From Bacteroidaceae bacterium (GTDB lineage Bacteria > Bacteroidota > Bacteroidia > Bacteroidales > Bacteroidaceae), in NCBI GenBank assembly GCA_017442855.1, contig JAFSPM010000048.1, positions 1 to 64,000 on the forward strand: a stretch of DNA of 64,000 bases, in the 5' to 3' direction. This document shows, in pieces, positions 23,515 to 31,449 of this stretch. How positions within the stretch are numbered: position 1 is the first letter of the stretch; each line of letters starts with the position of its first letter. The translations under genes and the position numbers were made by a program. The notes beneath the pieces are model-generated. The model was given only the letters and a program-made list of their open reading frames with translations, searched no databases and was not told the DNA's origin.

Positions 23515-25272
23515 ATGAAAGCAATTAAATACCTATTGGCAGGGGTGGCACTGCTGACTGCCATCAGTATGGCGGCACAAGATGCCAACTTCCCTCGTAT
23601 GCAAAACAATGGACAAGGTACACAACTAATCATTGACGGCAAGCCTTTCCTGATGTTAGGAGGCGAGCTGCACAACTCTACAGCTGGTAGTGCCCACTAC
23701 ATCGCTCCTATATGGAAGCAGATGGCTGACAAGAACCTGAATACGGTTATCGCTACCGTATCGTGGGAACTGTTTGAGCCTGTAGAGGGACAATATGAGT
23801 ATAAGTTGGTGGATAGCATCATCGAGGGGGCTCGCAAGGAAAACCTCAAACTGGTACTTATCTGGTTTGCTTCTTGGAAAAATACTGAATCTACCTACGC
23901 TCCTGAATGGGTGAAGAAAGACAGTAAGCGCTTCCCTCGTGCCAAAACCAGCGAGGGCGAAACCATGAATATGCTCTCTCCTATGGGTGAGAACACCATG
24001 CGTGCCGATGCTAAGGCCTATGCAGCTTTGATGCGCCACATCAAGGAGGTGGACAGTCAACACCATACAGTGGTGATGATGCAGGTGGAGAACGAACTGG
24101 GTATGTTCAACATGCGTAAGTTTGGCAGTGCCAAAGGCAACGACAGTCAGCGTGACTATAGCGAAGCTGCCAACAAGGCTTTCAAGGGCCAAGTGCCAGC
24201 TGAGTTGATAGCTTACCTGAAGGCACACAAGAACGAACTGCATCCTGAGTTGCAGAAGGTATGGAAGGAGAATGGCTATAAGGAGAAAGGCACTTGGGAA
24301 GAGGTGTTTGGCAAAGGACAACCCAAGCCCGACTTTGAGCGTGGTTCTACAGAATGGCAGACTACCTTCCCCTACTACACCGAAGAACTGTTCAGTGCGT
24401 GGAATTATGCCAAGTATGTGGGCGAAGTAACCCGTCAGGGCAAGGCTGAATATCCTATTCCTATGTATGTCAACGCCTGGATGAAACAGGAAACTGGCGC
24501 AGAGCCTGGCAAGTATCCTTCTGGTGCCCCATTTGCCCATACTTTCGACATTTGGCGTGCTGCTGCTCCTGCAGTTGATCTCTTTGCACCCGATATCTAC
24601 ATTGTTGATCATTTCGATTGGGTAGCACAACAATATAAATTTTCAGGCAACCCGCTATTTATCCCTGAAACCACTGTTGACCCCAGTGCTGCAGCTCGTG
24701 CCTTTTATGCATTTGGTAAATACGACGCCTTGTGCTACGCACCTTTCGGTATAGATGGCAACTGGTATTTCAACAATGCTGCCGAAGGCGATAATTCTAT
24801 TCAGTTGGCATACGGAGCCTTGAAGAACATCATGCCTGAGATTTTGAAGTACCAATATACTGAGCAGATGGACGGTTTGTTCATCAATAAAAACAAAGCT
24901 GTCGACAAGGTGGATATGGGCAAATACACCATTTCTATCATGCGCTCATCCACACAAGGTGCAGAAAATCTATTTGGTATGTCAATGGAAGAAGTAAAAC
25001 AGTCGGATGTAGCTGCCGGATTGCTGATAATACAGACAGGCGAAGACGAATTCTTGATGGCAGGTGGCATTGGGGGACTCTCAGTAGTCATCAATAAGAG
25101 CAGTAAAAGCAAAGCCCAGCATATCTCCTACGCCTCTGTCGATAAGATTACCTACGACGCTAATGGCAATGAACTGCGTCATCGCCTCAACGGGGACGAA
25201 ACCAGCTTCAGCGTAGCCACTATCCCTGTGGGTCAGGTGGGCATCTTCCGTATCAAGATGTTTGAGTACTAA
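23515..25272 (+). CDS. Exported GH35-like glycosidase with DUF5597-type C-terminus
   Basis: 585 residues with a Sec signal ending SMAAQ. The N-terminal barrel has GGELHNSTAGSAHY, a catalytic acid candidate Glu194 in QVENELG and a nucleophile candidate Glu385 in FIPETT, the clan GH-A pattern of GH35/GH42 beta-galactosidases. The C-terminal part matches the DUF5597 region found with such enzymes. It probably cleaves a beta-galactoside or related linkage in the periplasm. It has its own promoter. A degenerate copy of its last 69 bases occurs at 34073-34145. Confidence 0.8.
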   Translation: MKAIKYLLAGVALLTAISMAAQDANFPRMQNNGQGTQLIIDGKPFLMLGGELHNSTAGSAHYIAPIWKQMADKNLNTVIATVSWELFEPVEGQYEYKLVDSIIEGARKENLKLVLIWFASWKNTESTYAPEWVKKDSKRFPRAKTSEGETMNMLSPMGENTMRADAKAYAALMRHIKEVDSQHHTVVMMQVENELGMFNMRKFGSAKGNDSQRDYSEAANKAFKGQVPAELIAYLKAHKNELHPELQKVWKENGYKEKGTWEEVFGKGQPKPDFERGSTEWQTTFPYYTEELFSAWNYAKYVGEVTRQGKAEYPIPMYVNAWMKQETGAEPGKYPSGAPFAHTFDIWRAAAPAVDLFAPDIYIVDHFDWVAQQYKFSGNPLFIPETTVDPSAAARAFYAFGKYDALCYAPFGIDGNWYFNNAAEGDNSIQLAYGALKNIMPEILKYQYTEQMDGLFINKNKAVDKVDMGKYTISIMRSSTQGAENLFGMSMEEVKQSDVAAGLLIIQTGEDEFLMAGGIGGLSVVINKSSKSKAQHISYASVDKITYDANGNELRHRLNGDETSFSVATIPVGQVGIFRIKMFEY

Positions 25273-25279
25273 AGGATTT

Positions 25280-25345
25280 AATAGCTGGAATTCTTTTCAG
25301 CTATTATTAACAAATAAAGGCAGACCAATTGGTCTGCCTTTATTT
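25280..25345 (+). terminator. Two consecutive hairpins, terminator
   Basis: AATAGCTG/CAGCTATT (25280-25305) is followed by AAATAAAGGCAGACC/GGTCTGCCTTTATTT (25312-25345), a perfect 15-base stem ending in T-rich sequence. The second also suits the convergent HxlR gene. Confidence 0.9.
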
Positions 25346-25371
25346 ATTATTTCATAATGAAGCAAATAACT

Positions 25372-25761
25372 CTACTGCTCCTCCTCTTTAAATTTCTTAC
25401 CTTTGCTGCTCTTACGATGAGCCACAATATATTCACGATGCTTGTCGGCCCAGGCAGTAAGCGATACGATGAAAGGCACAAGTTCCTTGCCTAATTCCGT
25501 GAGCTGATATTCTACATGCAAAGGAACCTCGGGGAAAACTTCACGTTGGATAAGAGCATCGTCTTCCAATGCCCGTAGCGTATTTGACAACACTTTCGTT
25601 GACACATCAGGAATAGCACGGCTCAACTCTCCAAAACGGATAGAACCTTTCTCACTAACTACCAATATTACCAAGAACGCCCATTTATTGCCAAAACGGG
25701 CTACTACGTTACGAACGGGACATACCTCAAAGATGCTGTTTTTCTCTTCTTTCTTAAGCAT
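25372..25761 (-). CDS. HxlR family transcriptional regulator
   Basis: 129 residues with the single winged-helix domain of HxlR proteins (FGNKWAFLVI, FGELSRAIPDVSTKVL, then the wing). Cys14 sits in CPVR, the position of the redox-sensing Cys in HypR-type members, so sensing of reactive electrophiles or oxidants is plausible. The C-terminal tail is basic. It is divergent from the ABM lipoprotein at 25992 and likely controls it and the following genes. Confidence 0.85.
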   Translation of the reverse strand: MLKKEEKNSIFEVCPVRNVVARFGNKWAFLVILVVSEKGSIRFGELSRAIPDVSTKVLSNTLRALEDDALIQREVFPEVPLHVEYQLTELGKELVPFIVSLTAWADKHREYIVAHRKSSKGKKFKEEEQ

Positions 25762-25852
25762 GACAGTTGTGCGTTAAGTTCATAATTATCAGTCCAAAGA
25801 TAAGAGAAAAAAATTACACATCCAAATAATCTTATAATAAAAGTTAAAGTCA

Positions 25853-25949
25853 TTTTTGTAACAGGCTGATAACACCAATATAGACTTTTTTGTAACTACC
25901 CTACCTTTTTATCACCTCTTGACAAGCATTTCCTTTTTACGTAATTTTG
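25853..25949 (+). promoter_or_regulatory. Divergent control region: direct repeats and promoter for ABM gene
   Basis: TTTTTGTAAC occurs at 25853-25862 and 25887-25896, 34 bases apart, about three helical turns. The -7 box TAATTTTG is at 25942-25949 with a -33-like TTGA ending near 25922. The repeats are candidate HxlR sites. Confidence 0.55.
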
Positions 25950-25991
25950 CATCAAGAAACTAATTAAAAGTAAATATAAATAAATAAAAGT

Positions 25992-26684
25992 ATGAAAAGG
26001 ATAATGTATGGTTTGGCAATGATGAGCCTTATTGGTATGGCATCATGCGCACAGAAAGCTGCACAGCAGCAGGAAGAGGCAGCTCCTGAAGCAGCTGCAA
26101 GTAACAACGAAATTCGCATCAACTGCCTGTTTAAGGTGGCTCCTGAGAATGTGGCTAACATCGTGAACCTGAGCAAGGAACTGGTGGCTGCTTCTCGCAA
26201 CGATAGTGGTAACATTGACTATGACATTTATCAGAGTCAGATGGATCCTACACAACTGATGATATTTGAGACTTGGAAAGACCAAGCATCTCTTGATGTT
26301 CACTCTAACGCAGCTCACTTTACCCGCATTGTACCTCAGTTGGCTGGTGCTGCTGTAGGCGAGATGGCTATCCAGTCTTTCACTGCTGACAGCAAGGGTG
26401 ATGGCATTCGCATCAACTGCTTATTTAAGGTTGCTCCTGACAATTTGGTAAAGATTTTGGGACTTTCTAAGGAATTGGTGGAAATTTCCCGCAAGGATGC
26501 TGGTGTAATTGACTATGATATCTATCAGAGCCAGACGGACAAGACACAGCTGATGATATTCGAGACTTGGAAGGATCAGCCTTCATTGGACGTTCACTCT
26601 AATGCAGATCATTTTACCCGCATTGTACCTCAATTGGCTGAAGCCGCAATAGGTGAGATGGCCATCCAAACATTCAAGAAGTGA
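25992..26684 (+). CDS. Lipoprotein with two tandem ABM (antibiotic biosynthesis monooxygenase) domains
   Basis: 230 residues with lipobox MASC (Cys19) and an Ala/Glu-rich linker. Two copies of a 98-residue ABM-type ferredoxin-like domain follow, starting IRINCLFKVAP at about residues 41 and 139; they share most residues, including YDIYQSQ and MIFETWKDQ. ABM proteins bind small aromatic or quinone compounds and some oxidise them without cofactors; a two-domain chain would mimic the usual dimer. The near-identical halves (294-base period) mark a recent internal duplication. Confidence 0.82.
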   Translation: MKRIMYGLAMMSLIGMASCAQKAAQQQEEAAPEAAASNNEIRINCLFKVAPENVANIVNLSKELVAASRNDSGNIDYDIYQSQMDPTQLMIFETWKDQASLDVHSNAAHFTRIVPQLAGAAVGEMAIQSFTADSKGDGIRINCLFKVAPDNLVKILGLSKELVEISRKDAGVIDYDIYQSQTDKTQLMIFETWKDQPSLDVHSNADHFTRIVPQLAEAAIGEMAIQTFKK

Positions 26685-26717
26685 TTTATCATTTGCTAAC
26701 AGATAGTTTTTGAGAGG

Positions 26718-26762
26718 ATGGCAGGCAGGCGTGATAAAACGCACTCGTGCCATTTTTCTTTT
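26718..26762 (+). terminator. Possible imperfect terminator after ABM gene
   Basis: GGCAGGCAGGCGTG and CGCACTCGTGCC form an imperfect stem followed by ATTTTTCTTTT. No promoter is evident before the next gene, so it may only reduce transcription. Confidence 0.4.
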
Positions 26763-26785
26763 AGCTGAATTCACACTTTTATATT

Positions 26786-27655
26786 ATGAGTGCAGAATTA
26801 AAGACCCGCTTTCATGTAGATATATCTAAATGCATCGGCTGCGGACGCTGTGTAAATGTTTGTACGGGCATGGTGCTGAAAATGTCAGACGGAATGCCTG
26901 TTATGCAGCCTTATGAGAAATTCGGATGGAGCGGATGCTGGCGATGCCAGCATTGCATAGCAGTATGCCCCGAAGGTGCCATCTCTATTTTCGGGAAGAA
27001 AACGTCCGACCTGCCTTCCAAACCAGACAATATCATAGCAGAACAGCTGGAGAGACTGGTGAGTTACAGGCGTTCATGCAGAAGATACCTGATGAAAAAT
27101 GTGGCTCCGTCAATCATCGACAGAATCATGGATGCCATGCAGCAGGTTCCCACAGGAGGCAATGCCCAGCAAGTGGAATACACAGTAATTGATGATATGA
27201 ACCGCTTGGAAGAGATTTGGGATATCGCCTATGCCCGTATGGAGGAGAATGCGAAGCGAGGCTACTATAGCAGCGGTTTCTCATCACGTCTGTACCAAAC
27301 TATGAAGCGGTCGGAGAATAGTCTTCGCAAGGATGATATGTTGTTTTGCGGAGCACCTCACCTCTTTGTGGCTCATCAGAAGGCGTCGGGCAAATGGGTC
27401 AGCGATGCCATTGCTGACTGCAACATCGCAACCGCTTATTTTGAACTGCTTTGCAATGCTCATGGGTTGGGTACCGTCATCATGAGTTATGCGGCCAGCG
27501 TATTGCAGGACGTTCCGCAAGCACGGGCTATGCTGGGCATTCCAGAAGACCACTACATGAATCTCATCGTAGGTTTCGGCTATCCTGAGATTCCTTACGC
27601 CAGAGGCGTGAAGAAAGACCGGTTCAGCAAGATTCACAGATGGAGCAAACGTTAA
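26786..27655 (+). CDS. Nitroreductase family protein with N-terminal ferredoxin domain
   Basis: 289 residues. Two [4Fe-4S] motifs, CIGCGRCVNVC and CWRCQHCIAVCP, come first, then a nitroreductase fold with YRRSCRRY, a VPTGGNAQQVEYT flavin segment and a C-terminal VGFGYPEIPYARG block. Such proteins reduce nitro, quinone or unsaturated compounds with electrons from ferredoxin. It is cytosolic. Coming after an HxlR-controlled ABM gene it fits a response to aromatic electrophiles. Confidence 0.87.
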   Translation: MSAELKTRFHVDISKCIGCGRCVNVCTGMVLKMSDGMPVMQPYEKFGWSGCWRCQHCIAVCPEGAISIFGKKTSDLPSKPDNIIAEQLERLVSYRRSCRRYLMKNVAPSIIDRIMDAMQQVPTGGNAQQVEYTVIDDMNRLEEIWDIAYARMEENAKRGYYSSGFSSRLYQTMKRSENSLRKDDMLFCGAPHLFVAHQKASGKWVSDAIADCNIATAYFELLCNAHGLGTVIMSYAASVLQDVPQARAMLGIPEDHYMNLIVGFGYPEIPYARGVKKDRFSKIHRWSKR

Positions 27656-27666
27656 TGTAATTTTAT

Positions 27667-28428
27667 ATGATCAAAAGAACTATACTGTTATTATTTGTGT
27701 CAATGGCGATGAATGCCTTTGCACAGGTTACGAGAGAGATCCCGATGGACGCATCCCATCTGGAAGGAGTGAACGGTATGCCAATGTCGTTTGAGATGTT
27801 CGACGGCTATCAGGTACTGCATGTAGTTCCTGAAGAGAATGCTCCTATGGCTATGACGTTAGCTGACTTAGGACTGGATGCCAATCAAACAGATAATGGT
27901 CCTGTCAAGGCGATGTCATCCAATAAGCCACCTCAGTTTGTTAAGGTGAAGGATGTGGATTTCCACAATGGTACCATCGAACTGAAGGTATGGAGTCACA
28001 TTGTTGACGGAGCTCCTGAGCTGGCGCGTGGCTTCATGGGAGTGATGTTCCGTATCAATGCTGACTATTCAAGAAATGAATATATGTATATTCGTCCTCT
28101 TAATGCGATGGTTGATGACCAAGTGAGGCGTAACCATACGTTACAATATGCTTCAAACCCAGGCTTGAACTTCGTGCTGTCACGACAGAAATTTCCAGAG
28201 AAATATGAGTCGTATGCAGAGATGGCACTCGACTGTTGGATTCTGTTGCGTATTGTGGTGAAAGACTCAATAGCTAAATTGTATATCAATAACCACGAAC
28301 AACCTTCTCTGGTGGTAACAGACCTGTGGCAAGGTCCCGATTTGCGTGGTTCTGTAGGCATCAGTGTAGGCACGGAACTGGGTACTGAAGGCTATTTCCG
28401 TGACTTGAAGATTACGACCGAAGATTGA
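27667..28428 (+). CDS. Exported protein with LamG/DUF1080-like beta-sandwich
   Basis: 253 residues with a Sec signal ending AFAQ. The pattern of strands (FHNGTIELKVWSHI, RGFMGVMFRIN, YMYIRPLN, RIVVKDSIAKLYINN, GSVGISVGT) is that of concanavalin-like domains found in DUF1080 proteins. It starts 11 bases after the nitroreductase. No catalytic residues are identified; sugar binding is a guess. A true DUF1080 protein is at 62473. Confidence 0.6.
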   Translation: MIKRTILLLFVSMAMNAFAQVTREIPMDASHLEGVNGMPMSFEMFDGYQVLHVVPEENAPMAMTLADLGLDANQTDNGPVKAMSSNKPPQFVKVKDVDFHNGTIELKVWSHIVDGAPELARGFMGVMFRINADYSRNEYMYIRPLNAMVDDQVRRNHTLQYASNPGLNFVLSRQKFPEKYESYAEMALDCWILLRIVVKDSIAKLYINNHEQPSLVVTDLWQGPDLRGSVGISVGTELGTEGYFRDLKITTED

Positions 28429-28500
28429 ATTTTGCAAATAGTCTTTTTATATACATTCAATGAGCAAGAATCTATATTGTCGCTCAGCCAGTGAAGTCAG

Positions 28501-28580
28501 TCACCGTGGTGACTGTGTTTACTCATCGTTGTGATTTTGTTAAGTCATCGCCTTGATTAAAAATCTTCATCGGTGTGACT
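28501..28580. repeat. 22-bp periodic array, four units
   Basis: TCACCGTGGTGACT, TCATCGTTGTGATT, TCATCGCCTTGATT and TCATCGGTGTGACT start at 28501, 28523, 28545 and 28567, exactly 22 bases apart. Each keeps TCA-N6-TGA dyad symmetry; the first is a perfect palindrome core. The array occupies the 339-base gap before the peptide/radical SAM operon, about 140 bases upstream of its -7 box. Confidence 0.75.
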
Positions 28581-28695
28581 AAATTTCTATGGCTGTTGTA
28601 ACATTGTATAGTTAATCATTGTTAATGTAAAAATGGCAAGCGCTTCAAATCGTCAATCTTGCACTATTTGTAACCATGAAACAAAAAAGTAACCT

Positions 28696-28727
28696 CTTGT
28701 GCATTATAATTCAACATCTTATCTTTG
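28696..28727 (+). promoter_or_regulatory. Promoter of the peptide/radical SAM/macrodomain/sirtuin operon
   Basis: CTTG (28696-28699) and TATCTTTG (28720-28727), spacer 20 bases. It is the last recognisable promoter before 34085. Confidence 0.7.
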
Positions 28728-28767
28728 CAATGGAAAAAACAAATGTATGAACTTAAATATTTATTTT

Positions 28768-29520
28768 ATGAAAAGATTTGTATCATTCTTGATGATGGCA
28801 TCTTTACTGATAATAGGTGCCAATGCACAGAAGAAAATCATGTTTGACCTCTCACACAGTCAATGCACTGACGTATATGAAGGTCATGAAACCTATCCTT
28901 TAGTGGTACCTGCTTATACAGAGATGGCACAGCAGTTGGGTGCCGAATTAGTGGTAAATGAAGAGGCAGAGATTACTCCTCAACTACTGAAAGGCATTGA
29001 TGTATTGGTAATGTTATCACCCTTGAGCAACAAATTGCAGAAAGACTTGACGGAGGTAGAGAAGAAAACTTTGGTTGACTTTGTAAAGAAAGGTGGCTCA
29101 CTCATATTCTTCGTTGATGACAACCATCGTGTTGATTTAAGCCGTTATGGGGCCAACGATGTTACGAGAGCGTTTGGCATTGAGTTCGGCGAGGATGTAG
29201 CCCTACCAGGTAATGTGGGAGCCGTTTCTTTCAAGAATGAAATTTTCAAGGATCGTTACGAGATTCCATACAGCGGTGCTTGCGTAATGACAGGCGGAAT
29301 ACCTGCCAGTGTCTGCATGGAAGATGGCTGGCTGCACAGTAGCTATGTAAAGCTCGACAATGGAGGCAAGTTCTTTGCCGGTGGCGACACAATGGTAGGC
29401 CTGCTCTTAGGTTATGATGATGGTGTTCGCAAAGTAAGGAACGGTATGGAAACCCGCTGGTGGGGCAAAGATAGTCGTGCTTTTATGACCGATTTGTTGG
29501 AATGGGCTTTGGAAAAATAA
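28768..29520 (+). CDS. Exported GATase-like (DUF4350-type) protein
   Basis: About 250 residues with a Sec signal ending ANAQ. The Rossmann-like pattern (KIMFDLSHSQC, then IDVLVMLSPLS, VKKGGSLIFFVDD, and GGKFFAGGDTMVG) resembles DUF4350/class-I glutamine-amidotransferase-like domains, without a clear catalytic Cys-His pair. I chose ATG 28768 because it begins the signal peptide; an in-frame ATG at 28699 lies upstream of the -7 box. It is the first gene of the operon with the Cys-repeat peptide. Function unknown. Confidence 0.65.
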   Translation: MKRFVSFLMMASLLIIGANAQKKIMFDLSHSQCTDVYEGHETYPLVVPAYTEMAQQLGAELVVNEEAEITPQLLKGIDVLVMLSPLSNKLQKDLTEVEKKTLVDFVKKGGSLIFFVDDNHRVDLSRYGANDVTRAFGIEFGEDVALPGNVGAVSFKNEIFKDRYEIPYSGACVMTGGIPASVCMEDGWLHSSYVKLDNGGKFFAGGDTMVGLLLGYDDGVRKVRNGMETRWWGKDSRAFMTDLLEWALEK

Positions 29521-29555
29521 CAACCCTATTTATTAACTTTCAAATAAAAGAAATT

Positions 29556-29768
29556 ATGAAGAGAATTGATTTCAATTTCGCTCATAGCGCCCAGGGCGTT
29601 ATGCTGAACGAAGAGAAGCCAGCTGCATGTGGTGCAGCTTGTGGTGCAGGTGACAAACCAGCTGAAGAGAAGCCAGCTGCTTGCGGTAGCGCTTGTGGCG
29701 CAGGCGACAAACCAGCTGAAGAGAAACCCGCAGCTTGCGGTAGCGCATGCGGTGCAGGTGAGAAGTAA
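29556..29768 (+). CDS. Cys-repeat peptide, likely RiPP precursor
   Basis: 70 residues. A leader of about 18 residues (MKRIDFNFAHSAQGVMLN) is followed by three copies of an 18-residue unit, EEKPAACGSACGAGDKPA, the last cut short as AGEK. Each unit has two Cys in ACG-xACG spacing, six in all. The DNA units are 54 bases (29610, 29664, 29718). The gene ends 9 bases before a radical SAM/SPASM gene. Small repeat peptides rich in Cys-Gly beside such enzymes are typical RiPP precursors, and I recall an ACGX-repeat class of this kind. A metal-binding peptide is the main alternative. ATG 29556 is used; an in-frame ATG at 29502 lies inside the previous gene. Confidence 0.8.
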   Translation: MKRIDFNFAHSAQGVMLNEEKPAACGAACGAGDKPAEEKPAACGSACGAGDKPAEEKPAACGSACGAGEK

Positions 29769-29777
29769 TCAGTCATT

Positions 29778-30815
29778 ATGGAGTATTTTGCTTTCCAATG
29801 GCATATTACGGATGAGTGCGACCAACGTTGCAAGCATTGTTACATCTTTTCCGAAGGGCATCCCAAACTGATTGAGATGCCTTGGGAAAGGTTGGTTTCG
29901 GTGCTTGCCAACGTGGAGCGCATGTGTCGGAAGATGAGCCGCCTACCATATTTATATATTACAGGTGGCGACCCTATTTTGCATAGTCGCTTTTGGGATT
30001 TTCTGGAGTTAGTGCATAGCCGCAACATTCCTTTCACCATTATGGGCAATCCGTTCCACCTGACGGATGAGGTATGCCAACGCCTCAAGAGCTTAGGATG
30101 CCGCAAGTACCAGCTAAGCATTGACGGACTGCGCGAGACACATGACTATTTCCGTAAACCCGGCTCGTTTGACAGGACTCTGGAAGCCATTGCCACCATC
30201 CGCAAAGCGGGAATGCATTGTGCCATCATGACTACGGTATCGGGTACGAACATTAACGAGATACCTGATATTATTGATTTGGTAGTGGAACATCATGCAG
30301 ACATCTTCGCGTTTGGCAGGTACTGCCCCACCAGTGAGGACAAGGCTACACCTGATAAAGGCTGGCATATCGAGCCACTGAAATATCGAGACTTATTAGA
30401 GAAATGCTGGGCGAAGTACGAACAATACAAGAACTCAGATACGACTTTTAACCTGAAGGATCATCTGTGGACGCTCTTCCTCTACGAGAAAGGATTGTTT
30501 AAGATTCCTGAGGGGCTTAATGATGATATCATTTATGATGGTTGCAATTGTGGTAACTGCCACTTCACTATTTCTGCAGAGGGAAGACTGATGGCTTGCC
30601 GACGTTTCGAAAGTTATGTGGGAACAGTGGAAGAAGAGTTGTGCGATGTGTTTAATGGTGAGAAAATGGAGCAATATCGACTGCATGAAAAGTTTGAGAA
30701 ATGTCGCAAATGCGAGCTGTTACGTTTTTGTAGAGGTTGTCCGGCAGTAGCTTTTGGATATACACATAATTTCTATGCATCTGATCCTCAATGCTGGAAG
30801 GAGATTGACAGTTAA
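29778..30815 (+). CDS. Radical SAM/SPASM peptide maturase
   Basis: 345 residues. The radical SAM motif is Cys14-x3-Cys18-x2-Cys21 (CDQRCKHC), followed by the GGDP motif at YITGGDPILH. The C-terminal SPASM region has many Cys (CNCGNC, MACRRF, CRKCELLRFCRGCP, DPQC) for auxiliary clusters. Such enzymes make thioether or other crosslinks in peptides encoded nearby; the Cys-repeat peptide 9 bases upstream is the obvious substrate. No B12 or RRE domain is evident by eye. It is co-transcribed with a flavin/ferredoxin protein that could supply electrons. Confidence 0.9.
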   Translation: MEYFAFQWHITDECDQRCKHCYIFSEGHPKLIEMPWERLVSVLANVERMCRKMSRLPYLYITGGDPILHSRFWDFLELVHSRNIPFTIMGNPFHLTDEVCQRLKSLGCRKYQLSIDGLRETHDYFRKPGSFDRTLEAIATIRKAGMHCAIMTTVSGTNINEIPDIIDLVVEHHADIFAFGRYCPTSEDKATPDKGWHIEPLKYRDLLEKCWAKYEQYKNSDTTFNLKDHLWTLFLYEKGLFKIPEGLNDDIIYDGCNCGNCHFTISAEGRLMACRRFESYVGTVEEELCDVFNGEKMEQYRLHEKFEKCRKCELLRFCRGCPAVAFGYTHNFYASDPQCWKEIDS

Positions 30816-30832
30816 TCATTATTCAATAAAAA

Positions 30833-31447
30833 GTGGACGCAATAACTTGTATTAAAAAGCTTGGGTATGTTGGAACCCTTACCTTTGCAACGGTAGATAA
30901 AAACGGACATCCTCAAGTTCGCAGTATCAGTGCCATTCATTATGAGTCAGACGCAATCTATTTCTATACTGCGCGAGGAAAGAATTTCTGCCAGCAGTTG
31001 ATGGCAGACGGCCACGTGCAGATTCTAGCGCTTACCAAATATAAGGAGATGATACGTCTCTCTGCCGTTGCCAAACCTGTACCTGACGACGAACAGGAAT
31101 ATTGGAAGGATGTGATATTCAAGGAGCAGCCCTATTTGGCTAATGTCTATCCAGGCGATACCAGAAGCATAGGTATTATTTTCTATATCCGTGATGCTCA
31201 AATAGAATATTTCTTCTTAGGTTGTCATCCTATAGATAGAGAATACTTAACGATGGGAAATGCTGTGCCAGAACATAAAGGTTTTGTAATTACAGATAGT
31301 TGCATTGCTTGTGGCACATGTCAGACAGTATGTCCACAGGGTTGTATTGAAGAGGGAGAGACATACCACATACAACCTAATCATTGTCTGCATTGCGGCA
31401 ATTGTTTTGAAAACTGCCCTGTTGAAGCTATTGTTAGATTGGACTAG
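30833..31447 (+). CDS. Pyridoxamine-phosphate-oxidase-like flavoprotein with C-terminal ferredoxin domain
   Basis: 204 residues starting at a GTG codon. The N-terminal part is a split-barrel flavin-binding domain (GTLTFATVDKNGHPQVR, then IYFYTARGKNFCQQL). The C-terminal 55 residues carry two [4Fe-4S] motifs, CIACGTCQTVCPQGC and CLHCGNCFENCP. The pairing suggests an electron-transfer protein with flavin or F420-like chemistry; it could serve the radical SAM enzyme 17 bases upstream. A shorter PPOX protein without the ferredoxin part is at 34360. Confidence 0.82.
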   Translation: MDAITCIKKLGYVGTLTFATVDKNGHPQVRSISAIHYESDAIYFYTARGKNFCQQLMADGHVQILALTKYKEMIRLSAVAKPVPDDEQEYWKDVIFKEQPYLANVYPGDTRSIGIIFYIRDAQIEYFFLGCHPIDREYLTMGNAVPEHKGFVITDSCIACGTCQTVCPQGCIEEGETYHIQPNHCLHCGNCFENCPVEAIVRLD

Positions 31448-31449
31448 TT

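Noticed and set aside
29556-29768. Metallothionein as first call for the Cys-repeat peptide
   Set aside because: Two Cys per 18 residues in a regular repeat, a separate leader and a radical SAM gene 9 bases away favour a RiPP precursor; metal binding is kept as the alternative.
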